NCBI GenBank assembly: GCA_049487715.1
Contig: CP150575.1
Location: forward strand, 372,001-436,000
Source: Pycnococcus provasolii
Taxonomy: Eukaryota > Chlorophyta > Pseudoscourfieldiophyceae > Pseudoscourfieldiales
DNA: 64,000 nt
Direction: 5' to 3'
Every line of letters starts with the position of its first letter. Positions within the stretch are counted from its first letter, which is position 1. Both the position numbers and the translations under genes were made by a program. The notes under the pieces were generated by a model. It was not told the DNA's origin. It saw only the letters and a list, made by a program, of their open reading frames with translations, and did not search any database. Shown here in pieces: positions 63,752-64,000 of this stretch.

Positions 63752-64000
63752 TGTTCTTTTGTAAAAAATGAGATGTGTTTTCGTCACCGTTACTTTTTAA
63801 GTCTTTTTTAGGCTTGTTTTCAACTACCAGTGTACCCCACCTCCATGTCTCTACCTCATGTGTATGTTTTGTTGGTTGTTGAGCCGGCTGCTCAGCTTGG
63901 CGTGCAAGTTTGTTTTGGTTTTCGTGCCTCAACCTCCTATGCGCGCAAGGGCGGCGAGTGCTTGAGTTTGACGTACAGCGAGCGCATGTTGCTTGTGTCG
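63752..64000. other. Downstream spacer at window end
   Basis: 3' region of the poly(A)-polymerase-like gene with TGTAA at 63760-63764, then AT/T-rich sequence. No further gene start was recognised before the window ends. Confidence 0.4.

Overview
The window is nuclear DNA from a small, gene-dense eukaryote, most likely a prasinophyte-grade or related chlorophyte green alga. Support: about 19 long genes on both strands that each read through complete eukaryotic domains with little or no sign of introns; plant-type genes (starch branching enzyme, plant-style kinase-PP2C fusion, a plastid-looking U32 protein); TGTAA near many 3' ends (the chlorophyte poly(A) signal); trinucleotide-rich low-complexity inserts; and TTAGGG-type telomere-like repeats between genes. 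The species cannot be fixed from the sequence alone. No operons, CRISPR arrays, rRNA or convincing tRNA genes were seen.

Layout. 1-6.4 kb: C-terminal end of an unidentified gene, a ZSWIM2-like RING/ZZ ubiquitin ligase (-), a secreted cupredoxin-DUF305 protein (+) and an unidentified coiled-coil protein (+). 6.4-18 kb: a large secreted proline-rich wall-type protein (-), a syntaxin-6/SYP61 SNARE (-), a telomere-like repeat block, an F-box protein (+), a basic protein (+), an OGFOD3-like 2-oxoglutarate oxygenase (-) and a zinc-finger nucleotidyltransferase of the TUTase family (-). 18-30 kb: a hairpin-rich spacer, a DUF3050 protein (+), an Mpv17 protein fused to EF hands (+), a plastid U32/RlhA-like protein (-), a very large homopolymer block that looks like an assembly problem, and starch branching enzyme (+). 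30-39 kb: a VHL-domain protein (+), a huge H-NOX/HNOBA/histidine kinase/receiver protein (+) and CTU2 (-). 39-48 kb: transposon debris including a broken hAT transposase, an unidentified 750-residue protein (+), tRNA-guanine transglycosylase (-) and a GC-rich tandem-repeat reading frame without ATG. 48-64 kb: a kinase-PP2C fusion (+), a very long coiled-coil protein with His-rich and Ala-Pro repeat segments (+), a SCAR/WAVE protein (-) and a bacterial-type poly(A) polymerase/tRNA nucleotidyltransferase (+).

The most interesting content is the predicted NO/gas-sensing hybrid histidine kinase at 33.1-37.2 kb. It carries the sensor half of soluble guanylate cyclase, with the cyclase replaced by a histidine kinase and receiver in one chain. 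Next are a recurring association of telomere-like TTAGGG arrays with the upstream regions of genes, a VHL domain split by a polyglutamine/acidic insert, and a complete SCAR/WAVE protein implying Arp2/3-driven actin assembly. Several genes touch RNA maturation (CTU2, TGT, PAP/CCA-type, TUTase-like, U32), but they are scattered on both strands and nothing suggests co-regulation beyond the shared upstream repeats.
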